The notes under the pieces are model-generated. The model was not told the DNA's origin, ran no database searches, and saw nothing but the letters and a program-made list of their open reading frames with translations. This document shows, in pieces, positions 63,999-64,000 of a DNA stretch of 64,000 nt. The translations under genes and the position numbers were made by a program. Each line of letters starts with the position of its first letter. The first letter of the stretch is position 1. The DNA is from Symbiodinium kawagutii (lineage: Eukaryota; Sar; Dinophyceae; Suessiales; Symbiodiniaceae), in contig VSDK01013682.1 of assembly GCA_009767595.1 (NCBI GenBank), forward strand, positions 516,516-580,515, given 5' to 3'.

Positions 63999-64000
63999 TA

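Overview
The window reads as nuclear DNA of an intron-rich protist, most likely a dinoflagellate (perhaps Symbiodiniaceae-like; genus not resolved). Seen directly: about 57% A+T by eye, very low coding density, short GC-rich exon-like islands of 55-200 bases separated by AT-rich spacers of 0.3-4 kb, many short repeats, polypyrimidine-AG acceptors, and donors that are often GT but in places appear to be GC or GA. Established knowledge: dinoflagellates have large PPR families, GC/GA donors, spliced-leader trans-splicing and Cys-rich apple/PAN-like secreted proteins. No bacterial, organellar, rRNA or convincing tRNA gene was found, and no spliced-leader sequence was recognised.

Layout. From about 0.9 to 57.9 kb, mostly on the + strand, there is a dispersed series of at least 35 small exons, many encoding half or one pentatricopeptide (PPR) repeat (for example PDVVSVNAALSSC, SYNAAMSSCEKG, AWDEALHLLQEA, VSLGTLLSAYGKG). 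From 20.9 to 34.5 kb they come in the correct helix order, which suggests one very large PPR gene or a few consecutive ones. Its spacers have a striking asymmetry: TG-rich degenerate TGGTTAATGATGG sequence follows exons and CA-rich CCATCATTAACCA sequence precedes them, so many introns would carry complementary ends. Interspersed are exons of other + strand genes (an EF-hand-like exon at 8.6 kb, an NG..Y/W domain exon at 12.6 kb, a gene end at 16.4-17.1 kb) and several possible minus-strand exons (10.1, 36.0, 46.6, 52.3 and 63.9 kb).

At 47.2-48.4 kb lies the clearest gene: an intronless, secreted, Cys-rich protein of 405 residues with two C-terminal apple/PAN-like repeats, preceded by a strong polypyrimidine-AG that could accept a spliced leader. 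From 58.1 to about 61.2 kb a second multi-exon gene encodes an unrecognised protein with an acidic segment, a Lys-Ala linker and a W/FW-containing domain; it shows apparent reading-frame switches. At 63.26 kb an exon with a YTEFFAGRG motif resembles an uncharacterised dinoflagellate family with a methyltransferase-like FAG motif.

Spacers hold short inverted-repeat elements of several families, a 25-bp perfect inverted repeat, a 24-bp palindrome, minisatellites and many TA, GAT, CAT, ACCA and TTA microsatellites. Exon boundaries are read by eye and most single-exon calls are tentative; transcript data would settle them.
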